Positions 16,784 through 25,968 of a stretch of DNA of 64,000 nt are shown here, one piece after another. Position numbers and translations under genes: made by a program. Below the pieces are notes generated by a model that saw nothing but the letters and a program-made list of their open reading frames with translations, ran no database searches and was not told the DNA's origin. How positions within the stretch are numbered: position 1 is the stretch's first letter; each line of letters opens with the position of its first letter. The DNA is from Paracoccaceae bacterium (GTDB taxonomy: Bacteria > Pseudomonadota > Alphaproteobacteria > Rhodobacterales > Rhodobacteraceae): assembly GCA_014872815.1 (NCBI GenBank), contig WKFK01000008.1:116534-180533 (forward strand). Reading direction: 5' to 3'.

Positions 16784-17470
16784 ATGTCGCACCCAGATGA
16801 TCAGAGCCCCGTGAACCCGTTGCCACCGGTGGTGACGGCGTTGTTCTTGCTATTGGTCGGCGTGGAAGCGGCCTTGTGGCTGGGCTCCAAGGGCATTGTT
16901 GGGGGACCAACGGCGGTGGGGTGGCGGCTGGACGCCATTCAACGCTATGCCTTTGCACCGGATATTTTTGATTGGATGGTTGCCAATGGGGTGTATCCGC
17001 CGGAGCATATGCTCCGCTTCGTGAGCTATCTGTTTGTGCATTACAACTTCACCCATGCGCTGTTTGGGGGCGTGTTGCTCTTGGCGATGGGAAAAATGGT
17101 GGGCGAGGTGTTCTCCGGCTGGGCGACTTTGGCGATCTTTGTGCTGTCTGGTGTGGTTGGCGCGCTGGGCTATACGCTTCTGCTGGATGTGTCCGCGCCG
17201 TTGTTGGGCAGCTATCCGGGGGTCTACGGCCTGATTGGGGCGTTCACGTTCCTGATCTGGACAAGCTTGGGCGAAGTCGGGGCCCCACAGGCGCGGGCGT
17301 TTTCGCTGATTGGCATGTTGGTGGCCATTCAGTTGGGCTTCAGCCTGATTTTTGGGGGTAATCCGGATTGGGTGGCCGATGTGATCGGCTTTGGCACAGG
17401 GTTCTTGATGTCCTTTGCCCTGATCCCGGGAGGGTGGCAGCGGATCCGCGAAAAGATCCGCCGCCAGTGA
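16784..17470 (+). CDS. rhomboid-fold membrane protein lacking catalytic residues
   Basis: A 228-residue protein with about six transmembrane segments, recognisable as rhomboid by order and spacing. The residue where the catalytic Ser of GxSG should be is Tyr148 (GVYG, 146-149). The catalytic His in the last helix is replaced by Asp199 ([12 protein letters not shown] aligns with AHVAGLAVGLAM of E. coli GlpG). The oxyanion-site Asn is Gly95 in HALFG. It is therefore most likely an inactive, iRhom-like membrane protein, although automatic pipelines would name it an intramembrane serine protease. AAGGAG lies 8 bases before the ATG. It is divergent from trpS. Confidence 0.78.
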   Translation: MSHPDDQSPVNPLPPVVTALFLLLVGVEAALWLGSKGIVGGPTAVGWRLDAIQRYAFAPDIFDWMVANGVYPPEHMLRFVSYLFVHYNFTHALFGGVLLLAMGKMVGEVFSGWATLAIFVLSGVVGALGYTLLLDVSAPLLGSYPGVYGLIGAFTFLIWTSLGEVGAPQARAFSLIGMLVAIQLGFSLIFGGNPDWVADVIGFGTGFLMSFALIPGGWQRIREKIRRQ

Positions 17471-17479
17471 TACCACCGC

Positions 17480-18028
17480 TTAGGCGGCGTCTTCTTGTGA
17501 AGGCGTTTCAGCTTCATTGGCGCTGCGTACCGCAAAGGCCAGCGCGATGGCGCTGATGCCGTTGGATAGCAGTTCAATGGCGAGCAACACACCCAGCAGC
17601 ACGGCTGCGGATTGTGGGAAGTTGTTGAGCACCATCAGGCCCAAAATCACCGAGACCAAGCCGGACAAGAGCAAAGCCCAGCGGGCGCTGCCTTCGAAGT
17701 TGGAAAAGCCAAACACGCCTTTGAACACGCCGGAGACCAGGAAAAGAATGCCTGCGGCGAAGGTCAGCGACAGAAGGCCCTGAAGCGGCTGCGCGATGAT
17801 GTGCACACCGATGACCAAGGCCAGAAGGCCGAGGATCACACCGGCAATTTTTGCACCTGTTGAAGGCGCGCTGAAAGCGGCAAAGGTTTGAAATGCGCCA
17901 AGGAAAAGGAAGCTCCAGCCTGCAAAGACTGTGGCGGTTACCGAGGCGGCGAACGGGTTGGCCAGCGCCAGAATACCCAAGATCACGGCCAGAACGCCGA
18001 CGATCATCATAACGATCCAATTATTCAT
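17480..18028 (-). CDS. HdeD family membrane protein (DUF308)
   Basis: A 182-residue protein with six closely spaced hydrophobic helices and the paired DUF308 repeats (for example VGVLAVILGILALANPF at the N-terminus and LSGLVSVILGLMVLNNFP later). E. coli HdeD is an inner-membrane acid-resistance protein whose molecular activity is unknown. The stop lies 9 bases from the convergent rhomboid-like gene, leaving no room for a separate terminator. I see no operon partner. Confidence 0.82.
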   Translation of the reverse strand: MNNWIVMMIVGVLAVILGILALANPFAASVTATVFAGWSFLFLGAFQTFAAFSAPSTGAKIAGVILGLLALVIGVHIIAQPLQGLLSLTFAAGILFLVSGVFKGVFGFSNFEGSARWALLLSGLVSVILGLMVLNNFPQSAAVLLGVLLAIELLSNGISAIALAFAVRSANEAETPSQEDAA

Positions 18029-18123
18029 GTCTCACTCCCGAGATTAAAGAATGCCTAAGGTTAACGGCACATTAGGGGCGTGGAGCAACAGGTTTCTGAG
18101 TCTATGTGTCGGTTTGTGCCCGC

Positions 18124-19665
18124 TCAACCACGGCGGGCAGCGGCCTTTAACTCGCTTGGGACATAGGCGCCGATCAGGCGGCCAACGGCAAAATACACAC
18201 CCGTTCCGATCATCAAAAGGATGAGCAAAGCCACGTAGCGCCAACCGGGCAGACCGAACCAAGGCACCAGAATGACCCATGTCAGCCAGAGCGCACCGCC
18301 CATGGCCGCAGCGGCGAGGCAGATGCGCCAGAGACGCTTGCGCAGGCGGGTGTCAAACTTTGCCACTTGGCCGTAGCCGCGCGCGCCAAAGCCCAGTTGT
18401 GCCACCATGATCCAAGCCGAAACTGTGGCGGCAATGGCCGGGGCCATCCACTGGATGTAGGGGGCCAGACCAAACGCCAGCGCGGCATTCACCACCATGG
18501 CCCAGACGGCAAAGTGGAACGGGCGTTTGGTGTCTTCGCGGGCGAAATACAGCGGTTGCAGCAGCTTCTGCAGCACAAAGGCGGGCAGGCCAAGCGCGTA
18601 GATCGCTAGGGCCACGGAAATGGCGGCGACGTCGTCGGAACCGGTGGCCCCGCGTTCATACAGCACGGAGACAATCGGCAGCGGGATCACAAGGAAGGCG
18701 ACCGCGCAGGGGATTGTCAGGAACATTGCAAACTCGCTGGCGCGCGAAAATGCGTTTTGGGCGCCTGTTGTATCGTCGGCCTTCAGGCGGCGGGAGAGAT
18801 CGGGCAGAAGGACGATGCCGATGGCGATGCCGATCACCCCCAGAGGGAGTTGATACAGGCGGTCAGCAGCATAAAGCCAGCTGACAGCGCCTTCGGTGTT
18901 GGAGGCGACGATCTGACCGACCACAAGGTTGATCTGCATGACGCCCGAGGCCAGCGCGGCGGGCACTGCTACACGCACCATGCGCGCCATGTCCGGTGTC
19001 CACTTTGGCAACTGTAGCTTAATGCGCAGGCCGGCTTTGCGGCTGGCAATCCAAACAAGACCAAGTTGCGCCACCCCAGCAAGGGGAATGGTCCAGATCA
19101 GCCAAGTGATGACAGGGCCGCCGGATAGGTGGCCGAGGATCAACGCAGGGATAATCAAGATGTTGAGTAACACCGGTGCCGCGGCAGCGGCGGCAAACCG
19201 GCCGGTGGCATTGAGCACGCCAGAAAACAGCGCCGCCAAGGACATAAAGAAGATGTAGGGGAAGACGATGCGACCGTATCCGACGGTCAAATCAAACCGC
19301 GCGTCCCCGACAAATCCTTCAGCGGTGAGCCAGACCAGCGCGGGCATGAAGATCATGCCTAGCGCGGTGAGGGTCATCACGGCGGCGAACAGCAGGCTCA
19401 GGGCCTCGCTGGCGAAATGTTCTGCGTCCTCCTCGCCCTCCAGCTTTTTGGAGAACATCGGCACAAAAGCAGCGTTGAACGCGCCTTCGGCAAAAAAGCG
19501 GCGGAACATATTGGGCAGTCGAAAGGCGGCGACAAAGGCGTCCAGCAAGGGGCCCGGGCCAATGAAACTCAGCAACAGGATTTCGCGGACAAAGCCCAGC
19601 ACGCGGCTCAGCAGCGTCCAGAAGCCAACGGTCAGAAAGCCACGCATCAGGCGGATGGGCTTCAT
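18124..19665 (-). CDS. murJ: lipid II flippase MurJ
   Basis: Flips the peptidoglycan precursor lipid II across the inner membrane. The 513-residue MOP-superfamily protein starts GFLTVGFWTLLSRVLGFVRE, the standard MurJ opening with its conserved Arg residues, and has about 14 transmembrane helices; FRRFFAEGAFNAAFVPMF near residues 55-72 is another family block. Its ATG overlaps the glnD stop by 4 bases, so the two are translationally coupled. A glnD-murJ (mviN) pair is a common arrangement in alphaproteobacteria. Confidence 0.94.
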   Translation of the reverse strand: MKPIRLMRGFLTVGFWTLLSRVLGFVREILLLSFIGPGPLLDAFVAAFRLPNMFRRFFAEGAFNAAFVPMFSKKLEGEEDAEHFASEALSLLFAAVMTLTALGMIFMPALVWLTAEGFVGDARFDLTVGYGRIVFPYIFFMSLAALFSGVLNATGRFAAAAAAPVLLNILIIPALILGHLSGGPVITWLIWTIPLAGVAQLGLVWIASRKAGLRIKLQLPKWTPDMARMVRVAVPAALASGVMQINLVVGQIVASNTEGAVSWLYAADRLYQLPLGVIGIAIGIVLLPDLSRRLKADDTTGAQNAFSRASEFAMFLTIPCAVAFLVIPLPIVSVLYERGATGSDDVAAISVALAIYALGLPAFVLQKLLQPLYFAREDTKRPFHFAVWAMVVNAALAFGLAPYIQWMAPAIAATVSAWIMVAQLGFGARGYGQVAKFDTRLRKRLWRICLAAAAMGGALWLTWVILVPWFGLPGWRYVALLILLMIGTGVYFAVGRLIGAYVPSELKAAARRG

Positions 19666-22475
19666 GCGCTGGCCCTTTCAGCACCTTGCTGGATCGCCTC
19701 GCGCAGTTTCTTTTCGAGCGTCTTTTGTTTGCCTTCGGCGTGGAACTTCAGACCAAACATGTCTTTGACGTAGAAGGTGTCGACCACCTGTTCGCCAAAG
19801 GTCGCGATCACAGCTGAGGCGATGTACACATTGCTATTGGCCAAGGTGCGCGTGAGATCAAACAGCAGGCCGGGACGGTCGCGGGTGTCGACCTCAATGA
19901 TTGTGTAGATCTCGGACCCTTCGTTATCGAACAGGATCGTGGTTGGCACCTTAAAGGCGCGCTCGCGTTTCTTGATCACGTCGCGGGATTTGATGGCCTC
20001 GGTGGTGACCACTTCACCTTTGAGGGTTTTCTCGATCATCTGCCGCAGACGTGGCAGGCGGCCGGCCTCATAAGGTTTGTCTTCCGCATCCTGAATCCAG
20101 AAGGCTGCGGTGGCGTAGCCGTCTTTGGAGGTGAAGGTGCGGGCGTCGACGATGTTGGCACCCACCAAGGCCAGCGCGCCACACATGCGGGAGAAGATGC
20201 CGGGGTGATCGGCCATAGCAAAACAGACGCGGGTGGCGTCGCGGTCTTCGTCTGGATGCAGGTCGATGCGGACTTCGTTGTCCGGAATATCGCGTAGCAG
20301 TTCCGCAAACACTTTATGGGCAGTGATGTGTAGGCCTTGCCAATACGGCTCATAGTGGCGGGCGGTCTCTTTTTTGAGGTCTTTGCTAGGCCAATCGGCC
20401 AGTTCCTCACGCAGGAGTTTCTTGGCCTTGGTACCGCGGTTTTCGCGGGTGATGGCTTCCATGCCGTCCTCAAGCACCAGTTTGGTTTGACCATAAAGCG
20501 CGCGCAGAAGGACAGCTTTCCAGTTGTTCCAAGTGTCCGGTCCCACGCCGCGAATGTCACACACGGTCAGAATGGTCAGCAGGTTCAGCCGATCCACGGT
20601 TTTCACGGCTTTGGCAAAGTCGCGCACAGTGCGCGGGTCGGCGATGTCGCGCTTTTGCGCGGTGTCTGACATGAGCAGATGATAGCGCACCAGCCATTCC
20701 ACGGTTTCGCTGTCGGCCTTATTGAGGCCCAGGTTCGGCGCAACCTTGCGGGCGATTTGCGCGCCGAGCACCGAGTGGTCAATGTCGCGACCTTTGCCGA
20801 TGTCGTGCAGCAGCATGGCGACCATCAGAACTTTGCGGTTGATACCGCCGGATGCGAGGATTTCGGAGCTGAGCGGCAGCTCGTCCTTCAGGTCCTCACG
20901 TTCGATGTCGGTGAAGTTGGAGATCACCTGAATGGTGTGTTCGTCCACCGTGTAGGAGTGATACATGTTGAACTGCATCATCGCCACGATGGGCTCAAAT
21001 TCCGGAATAAAGGCTGAGAGCACGCCAAGTTCGTTCATGCGGCGCAGGGCCCGTTCCGGGTTGCCGTGCTTCAGAAGCAAGTCGAGGAACAGGCGGCGAG
21101 CTTCTTTATTGGCGCGCAGCTCATCATCAATCAGATGTAGGTTGGCGGTGACCAGACGCATGGCGTCCGGGTGGATCAACATGCCGGTGCGCAAGCCTTC
21201 TTCGAACAGGCGCAGAAGGTTGAGCGGGTCTGCCAGGAAGGTCTTTTCATCCGCCACATCCAAGCGGTTGTGCACCATTTTGTAGCCCGGTTTCATGCGT
21301 GGGCGACGGCGGAATATGCGCTCCAGAAGCGGTTCAGCTTTGGCATGGTTGGCCTCCAGCTTTGTCAGCAAGATGCGGGTCAAATCCCCCACGGCGGTGA
21401 CTTGGCGGAAGAACTCTTGCATGAAGTGTTCCACCGCGCGGCGGCCACCTTTGTCGGTGTAGCCCATCTGATCGGCGATCTCGACCTGCACATCGAAAGT
21501 CAGTTGCTCCATTGGGCGCCCGGCTGTGAGGTGTAGGTGACCACGCACCGCCCACAGGAAGTTTTCGGCGGCAATAAACCGTTCCAGTTCATCCTGAAGC
21601 AGCACGTCTTTCTCAACCAATTCAGAGACATCGGAGACGTGGTAGACGTATTTGGCAATCCAGAAGAGAGACTGCAAATCGCGCAGGCCGCCTTTGCCCT
21701 CTTTGACATTGGGCTCTACCACGTAACGCTGGCCCTGCTTTTTATGGCGCTCATCGCGTTCGTTGAGTTTTGCCTCAATGAACTCTTGCTCGGTGCCTTT
21801 GAACAGTTCCTCCTCAAGACGGGTGTTGAGCTCTTCTTCCAAAGGCTCATGGCCGCGCAAGAAGCGGTTTTCCAATAGCGCCGTGCGGATGGTGAAATCT
21901 TCGCGCCCCAAACGCAGGCAATCCTTCACAGTGCGCGAGCTGTGTCCGACCTTTAGGCGTAGGTCCCACAGCAGGTAGAGCATGGACTCAATCACGCTCT
22001 CCGCCCATGGGGTGATTTTGTAGGGCGTCAGGAAAAGCAGGTCGACGTCGGACTGTGGTGCCATTTCGCCACGGCCGTAGCCGCCTACGGCAAACAGCGC
22101 AATACGTTCCGCCTCGGTTGGGGTTGCCAGCGGGTAAAAACGGACGGTGGCAACGTAGAAGGCGCAGCTGACCAAGCAGTCGGTGAGCCACGTATACGAG
22201 CGTGTCATAGCGCGCGCAGCAATGGGTTGCTCACGGAAAGCGGCCGCGATTTGGGCCATGGCGGCCTTCCGGCGGGCCATTAGTACTGGCACGATTTCCT
22301 TGCGCAAGTCGCTTTCCTTGCCTTCCTTCTTCAGGATTTCAGCAAGTTCAGCGGCCACTTCGGCGCGGTTGAAAATCTCGTCAGCAGAGCAGATCAGCCC
22401 CGCGCTGGGCGGGGCTGGAAAGATGTCGCCAGCGTTAGCTGCCAGCGCCTCCAAATCGGGTTGGGGCAGGGTCAA
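19662..22475 (-). CDS. glnD: [protein-PII] uridylyltransferase / uridylyl-removing enzyme
   Basis: The nitrogen sensor that uridylylates PII proteins at low glutamine and removes UMP when glutamine is high. The 937-residue protein contains the nucleotidyltransferase core GGYGRGEMAPQSDVDL (131-146), a linker, an HD hydrolase domain with LLHDIGKGRD, and two C-terminal ACT domains (the last near VDTRDRPGLLFDLTRTL). The best start is a TTG at 22475 with AAGGTGG upstream; it lies inside the end of the lpoA-like gene, giving a 41-base overlap. No in-frame ATG occurs until about residue 66, inside conserved sequence. Confidence 0.93.
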   Translation of the reverse strand: MTLPQPDLEALAANAGDIFPAPPSAGLICSADEIFNRAEVAAELAEILKKEGKESDLRKEIVPVLMARRKAAMAQIAAAFREQPIAARAMTRSYTWLTDCLVSCAFYVATVRFYPLATPTEAERIALFAVGGYGRGEMAPQSDVDLLFLTPYKITPWAESVIESMLYLLWDLRLKVGHSSRTVKDCLRLGREDFTIRTALLENRFLRGHEPLEEELNTRLEEELFKGTEQEFIEAKLNERDERHKKQGQRYVVEPNVKEGKGGLRDLQSLFWIAKYVYHVSDVSELVEKDVLLQDELERFIAAENFLWAVRGHLHLTAGRPMEQLTFDVQVEIADQMGYTDKGGRRAVEHFMQEFFRQVTAVGDLTRILLTKLEANHAKAEPLLERIFRRRPRMKPGYKMVHNRLDVADEKTFLADPLNLLRLFEEGLRTGMLIHPDAMRLVTANLHLIDDELRANKEARRLFLDLLLKHGNPERALRRMNELGVLSAFIPEFEPIVAMMQFNMYHSYTVDEHTIQVISNFTDIEREDLKDELPLSSEILASGGINRKVLMVAMLLHDIGKGRDIDHSVLGAQIARKVAPNLGLNKADSETVEWLVRYHLLMSDTAQKRDIADPRTVRDFAKAVKTVDRLNLLTILTVCDIRGVGPDTWNNWKAVLLRALYGQTKLVLEDGMEAITRENRGTKAKKLLREELADWPSKDLKKETARHYEPYWQGLHITAHKVFAELLRDIPDNEVRIDLHPDEDRDATRVCFAMADHPGIFSRMCGALALVGANIVDARTFTSKDGYATAAFWIQDAEDKPYEAGRLPRLRQMIEKTLKGEVVTTEAIKSRDVIKKRERAFKVPTTILFDNEGSEIYTIIEVDTRDRPGLLFDLTRTLANSNVYIASAVIATFGEQVVDTFYVKDMFGLKFHAEGKQKTLEKKLREAIQQGAERASA

Positions 22476-23607
22476 TGATTACCACCTTCTTGTCGCGGAT
22501 CGTGGCCACGGCCAGCCCGCGTTCGTTTGTGCCGTCGGTGCGCAGGCGGAAGATGCCGTTCACACCCTGAAAGCCCGCGCCTTGTGTCAATGCGCCTGTT
22601 GTCAGTGCATCAGATTTGCCTTGTTTGACCAGCGCGCCGATTGCCGCAATCCCATCGTAGGCCAGGCCGCCAATGGAATGGGGCAGGCCACCGTAGGCTT
22701 GGGCATAGCGGGTTTGGAACTGGTTGGTCAGTGTTGGGTCCGGCATCGCGTACCAGCCGCCCTGCACACCCGGCAATTCTAGGGTTTGCGCCGGGATGTC
22801 CCAACGGGTCAGACCCATGTACTGTGTGGTGGCTGGGCTGAGGCCCGCTTCTGGCAGGAGTTGGGTCAGCAGGGGGAGGGCGCCGGATGTGTTCGCGGTC
22901 AAGAACAGTGTCTGAGCGTTGTTTTGCTCTGCGTTCAGCTTGATCTGGCTGACAGCGGCAATCACGCCTTCCTGCGAAAACTCATACCCAACCGCACCGG
23001 CGTTGCCGGCGCCATTGCGGGTGATGGCGTTGGCGATGGCGGTGTTGCCCAAGAGGCCAGCCGAGTTGTTGGCGTGCACTGTCATGATGTTGCCTTTGCC
23101 CTGACCTTTGGCAAACGCCACGAGGCGATCGGCAGTGTTGTCGAAGGTTGGCCCGAGCACAAACAGGTTGCCGCCTGCAATGGTGGTATTGTTTGAGAAA
23201 GACAGCACATTCACGTTGCGGCCAGCGACGGCGGTCGCTGCGGCGTTGGCGGCTTCGCCAAATACAGGGCCCAGAATGATTTTTGCACCTTCATCAACAG
23301 CCTGAACCGCTGCTGCTTGCGCCGTGGTGGGGTTGCCCGCTGTGGCGTAGACGCGCAGGTCAATCTTAACGCCGCCTAAGTCTGCGATGGCCAGTTTGGC
23401 CGCGTTTTCAAGGCTTTGGGCCAGAAGCGCGTCGCCGGAGTTGCTGGAGCCTTTTGGAACGAGCAGCGCCACAGGCACAGGCGCGGAGGCATCAATTTTC
23501 GGGCCGGAGCTTCCGGTGGTTTCTACGCAAGAGACCAGCGCCAGTGTGGACAGGCCTGCGACCGCCCCTTTCACAAAGCGTTGGGCGGGTTTAAGAAAAG
23601 ACAACAT
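22435..23607 (-). CDS. LpoA-like lipoprotein, penicillin-binding protein activator family
   Basis: A 390-residue lipoprotein with the lipobox LALVSC (Cys27) followed by a type-1 periplasmic-binding fold (VALLVPKGSS, IILGPVFGEAA, LAYDGIAAIGALV). The family includes E. coli LpoA, an outer-membrane activator of PBP1A, and resembles leucine/isoleucine/valine-binding proteins. The position next to rsmI and yraN matches the E. coli rsmI-lpoA-yraN neighbourhood, but here the lipoprotein gene is divergent from rsmI. It lacks the N-terminal TPR domain of E. coli LpoA, so activation of a PBP is inferred. Its 3' end overlaps glnD. Confidence 0.8.
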   Translation of the reverse strand: MLSFLKPAQRFVKGAVAGLSTLALVSCVETTGSSGPKIDASAPVPVALLVPKGSSNSGDALLAQSLENAAKLAIADLGGVKIDLRVYATAGNPTTAQAAAVQAVDEGAKIILGPVFGEAANAAATAVAGRNVNVLSFSNNTTIAGGNLFVLGPTFDNTADRLVAFAKGQGKGNIMTVHANNSAGLLGNTAIANAITRNGAGNAGAVGYEFSQEGVIAAVSQIKLNAEQNNAQTLFLTANTSGALPLLTQLLPEAGLSPATTQYMGLTRWDIPAQTLELPGVQGGWYAMPDPTLTNQFQTRYAQAYGGLPHSIGGLAYDGIAAIGALVKQGKSDALTTGALTQGAGFQGVNGIFRLRTDGTNERGLAVATIRDKKVVIIDPAPTRFGGAGS

Positions 23608-23700
23608 AGGTAAGCTCCACTCCCGTTGGGGTCACGCCCGTGATTGAGGTCCGGCCGCGTTGGTGCCGAATAATAAACGAGTGAAAAGGCGGGTCCAGAC

Positions 23701-24561
23701 ATGAATCACCAGACCGTGAAATTGCAGCCGGGTTTGTACTTTGTCGCCACACCCATTGGCAGTGCGCGGGACATCACCTTGCGGGCCTTGGATATTCTGG
23801 CGAGTGCCGATGTGATTGCGGCCGAAGACACACGGTCGATGAAGAAACTCCTTGAAATACACGGGGTGCCGCTGAACGGTCGGCCTGTTCTGGCCTATCA
23901 CGATCACTCTGGTGAAGGGGCGCGGGGCAAGCTTTTGGGCTATCTGGAGGCCGGGAAAACCGTGGCCTATGCGTCAGAAGCCGGTACGCCGTTGATTGCC
24001 GATCCGGGCTATCACTTGTCGGTTGCCGCTGCGGAAGTCGGGCATTTGGTGACCAGCGCGCCGGGGCCAAGTGCAATCATCACCGCATTGTCGCTGGCTG
24101 GGCTGCCGACGGATTCGTTTTTCTTTGCTGGGTTTCTGCCGAATGCCAAAAAGGCGCGATACACGGCTTTGGAGGCGGTGCGGGAAGTCCCGGGCACGCT
24201 GGTGTTTTACGAATCGCCCAAGCGGGTGGCGGCTATGGTAGCGGATGCGGCAGAGGTGCTGGGCGGTGAGCGGAAAGCGGCTGTTGCGCGCGAACTGACC
24301 AAGAAGTTTGAGGAAGTGATCCGTGGATCGCTAAACGAATTGGCGGCAGAGTTGCCGGAGCGTACAATCAAGGGTGAGATTGTTGTGTTGATCGACCGAC
24401 AGCGTGGAGAGGCGGCCAGCGAGGATGACATCGAAGGGGCTCTCAAAGAGGCGCTGGAGACCTTGTCGGTGCGTGATGCCTCGGACGCGATTGCCAAAGC
24501 CTATGGCATCAACCGGCGCAAAGTGTACCAATTGGCCTTGAAGTTGCAGAAGGCGGGGTAG
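23701..24561 (+). CDS. rsmI: 16S rRNA (cytidine(1402)-2'-O)-methyltransferase
   Basis: Uses S-adenosylmethionine to methylate the 2'-O of C1402 in the ribosomal decoding centre. The 286-residue tetrapyrrole-methylase-fold enzyme shows the family motifs ATPIGSARDITLRA (16-29), AAEDTR, YASEAGTPLIADPG and GPSAIITAL. AAAGGCGGG lies upstream of the ATG. It begins 93 bases from the divergent lpoA-like gene and is followed by yraN after 28 bases, so rsmI and yraN probably form an operon. Confidence 0.95.
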   Translation: MNHQTVKLQPGLYFVATPIGSARDITLRALDILASADVIAAEDTRSMKKLLEIHGVPLNGRPVLAYHDHSGEGARGKLLGYLEAGKTVAYASEAGTPLIADPGYHLSVAAAEVGHLVTSAPGPSAIITALSLAGLPTDSFFFAGFLPNAKKARYTALEAVREVPGTLVFYESPKRVAAMVADAAEVLGGERKAAVARELTKKFEEVIRGSLNELAAELPERTIKGEIVVLIDRQRGEAASEDDIEGALKEALETLSVRDASDAIAKAYGINRRKVYQLALKLQKAG

Positions 24562-24589
24562 GCCGCCGGAGGTTAGGCATAGGTTTGGT

Positions 24590-24961
24590 ATGAGTGACAG
24601 GCGCAGGGAAGACACCGGGCGCAGCAATTATTTGGCCGGGCAGGCCGCCGAGGAGGCGGTGTTGCGCGACTATGAGGCGCGGGGCCTGACACTGGCGAAG
24701 GCGCGGTGGCGTGGCAAGGCCGGCGAAGTAGATCTGATCTTGCGGGATGGCGACGAGTTGGTGTTTGTTGAGGTCAAACACAGCCGCAGCTTCGAGGGCG
24801 CAGCGGCGCGGTTGCTGCCCAAACAAGTTGAGCGGCTGATGCGCGCGGCAGAAGAGTTTGCCGGTGGGGAACCCAAGGGCCTGCTGACCGAGATGCGGTT
24901 TGATGTGGCCTTGGTGAATGGGCAGGGCGAGGTTCACATCCTTGAGAACGCGCTTTGGTAA
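24590..24961 (+). CDS. yraN: YraN family protein (UPF0102, nuclease-like fold)
   Basis: A 123-residue protein of UPF0102. The motif GKAGEVDLILRD around residues 42-53 and FVEVKHSRS near 61-69 are the E-x-D and E-x-K residues of the restriction-endonuclease-like fold. Some relatives show nuclease activity, but the cellular role is unsettled. Position after rsmI is conserved across proteobacteria. Probably cytoplasmic. Confidence 0.88.
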   Translation: MSDRRREDTGRSNYLAGQAAEEAVLRDYEARGLTLAKARWRGKAGEVDLILRDGDELVFVEVKHSRSFEGAAARLLPKQVERLMRAAEEFAGGEPKGLLTEMRFDVALVNGQGEVHILENALW

Positions 24962-25032
24962 GATCATGCGCCCCATTGCAAGCGGGGGTGGCATGGGCCA
25001 TGTAAGTGTGGACTTATTATCAGGGTGCGCAC

Positions 25033-25968
25033 ATGAAAATCGCCTTTCAAATGGATCCGATCACCTCGGTTGACATCAATGCTGACAGCTCTTTCCGTAT
25101 TGCCGAAGAAGCGCAGGCGCGGGGGCACGAGCTGTTTTACTACTCTCCGGATCATCTGGCCTACGAAGAAGGCGAGATCACTGCGCGGGGCCATTCCATG
25201 GTGGTGCGGCGTGAGCAGGGAAACCATGTGGACTTGGGGCCGTTTGAACGGGTGAACCTGAAGGGTTTTGACGTGGTCTGGCTGCGCCAGGATCCACCGT
25301 TTGACATGCACTACATCACCAGCACGCATTTGCTGGATCGGCTGTCGCCGGACACGCTGGTGGTCAATGATCCGTTTTGGGTGCGGAACTATCCAGAGAA
25401 ACTGTTGGTGCTGGATTTTCCGGATCTGACGCCGCCCACCACCATTGCGCGCGACCTGAAAACCATCAAGGAATTCAAAGCCAGGCATGGCGATGTGATC
25501 CTAAAGCCTTTGTATGGCAACGGTGGCGCAGGTGTGTTCCGGCTCGATGCCAATGACCGCAATCTGACCTCGCTGCACGAGCTGTTTACGGGCTTCAGCC
25601 GCGAGCCGCTGATTGTTCAGAAGTTTTTGCCGGATGTGAGCAACGGCGACAAACGGGTGATCCTTGTGAACGGGGAGCCTGTGGGCGCGATCAACCGTGT
25701 GCCGGCGGCAGGCGAAACCCGCTCCAACATGCATGTGGGCGGACGTCCGGAGAAGATTGGGCTGACTGAGCGTGACTTGGAAATCTGTGCCGCGATTGGG
25801 CCGCTGCTGCGGGAGAAGGGGCAGATTTTTGTCGGGATCGATGTCATCGGCGACTACCTGACAGAGATCAACGTCACCTCGCCAACCGGCATTCAGGAGT
25901 TGGAGCGATTTGACGGGGTGAACATCGCCGAAAAAATCTGGGAAGCGATTGAAGGCAAACTGGCCTAA
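25033..25968 (+). CDS. gshB: glutathione synthetase
   Basis: Joins gamma-glutamylcysteine and glycine with ATP to make glutathione. The 311-residue ATP-grasp protein starts [10 protein letters not shown], typical for GshB, and contains VVLKPLYG-like [29 protein letters not shown] and [19 protein letters not shown] with metal and substrate ligands. The ATG at 25033 is chosen over a GTG nine codons upstream because the family starts exactly there. Its stop overlaps the end of the convergent comM gene by 4 bases. It is 71 bases downstream of yraN and may be read from the rsmI promoter. Confidence 0.95.
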   Translation: MKIAFQMDPITSVDINADSSFRIAEEAQARGHELFYYSPDHLAYEEGEITARGHSMVVRREQGNHVDLGPFERVNLKGFDVVWLRQDPPFDMHYITSTHLLDRLSPDTLVVNDPFWVRNYPEKLLVLDFPDLTPPTTIARDLKTIKEFKARHGDVILKPLYGNGGAGVFRLDANDRNLTSLHELFTGFSREPLIVQKFLPDVSNGDKRVILVNGEPVGAINRVPAAGETRSNMHVGGRPEKIGLTERDLEICAAIGPLLREKGQIFVGIDVIGDYLTEINVTSPTGIQELERFDGVNIAEKIWEAIEGKLA

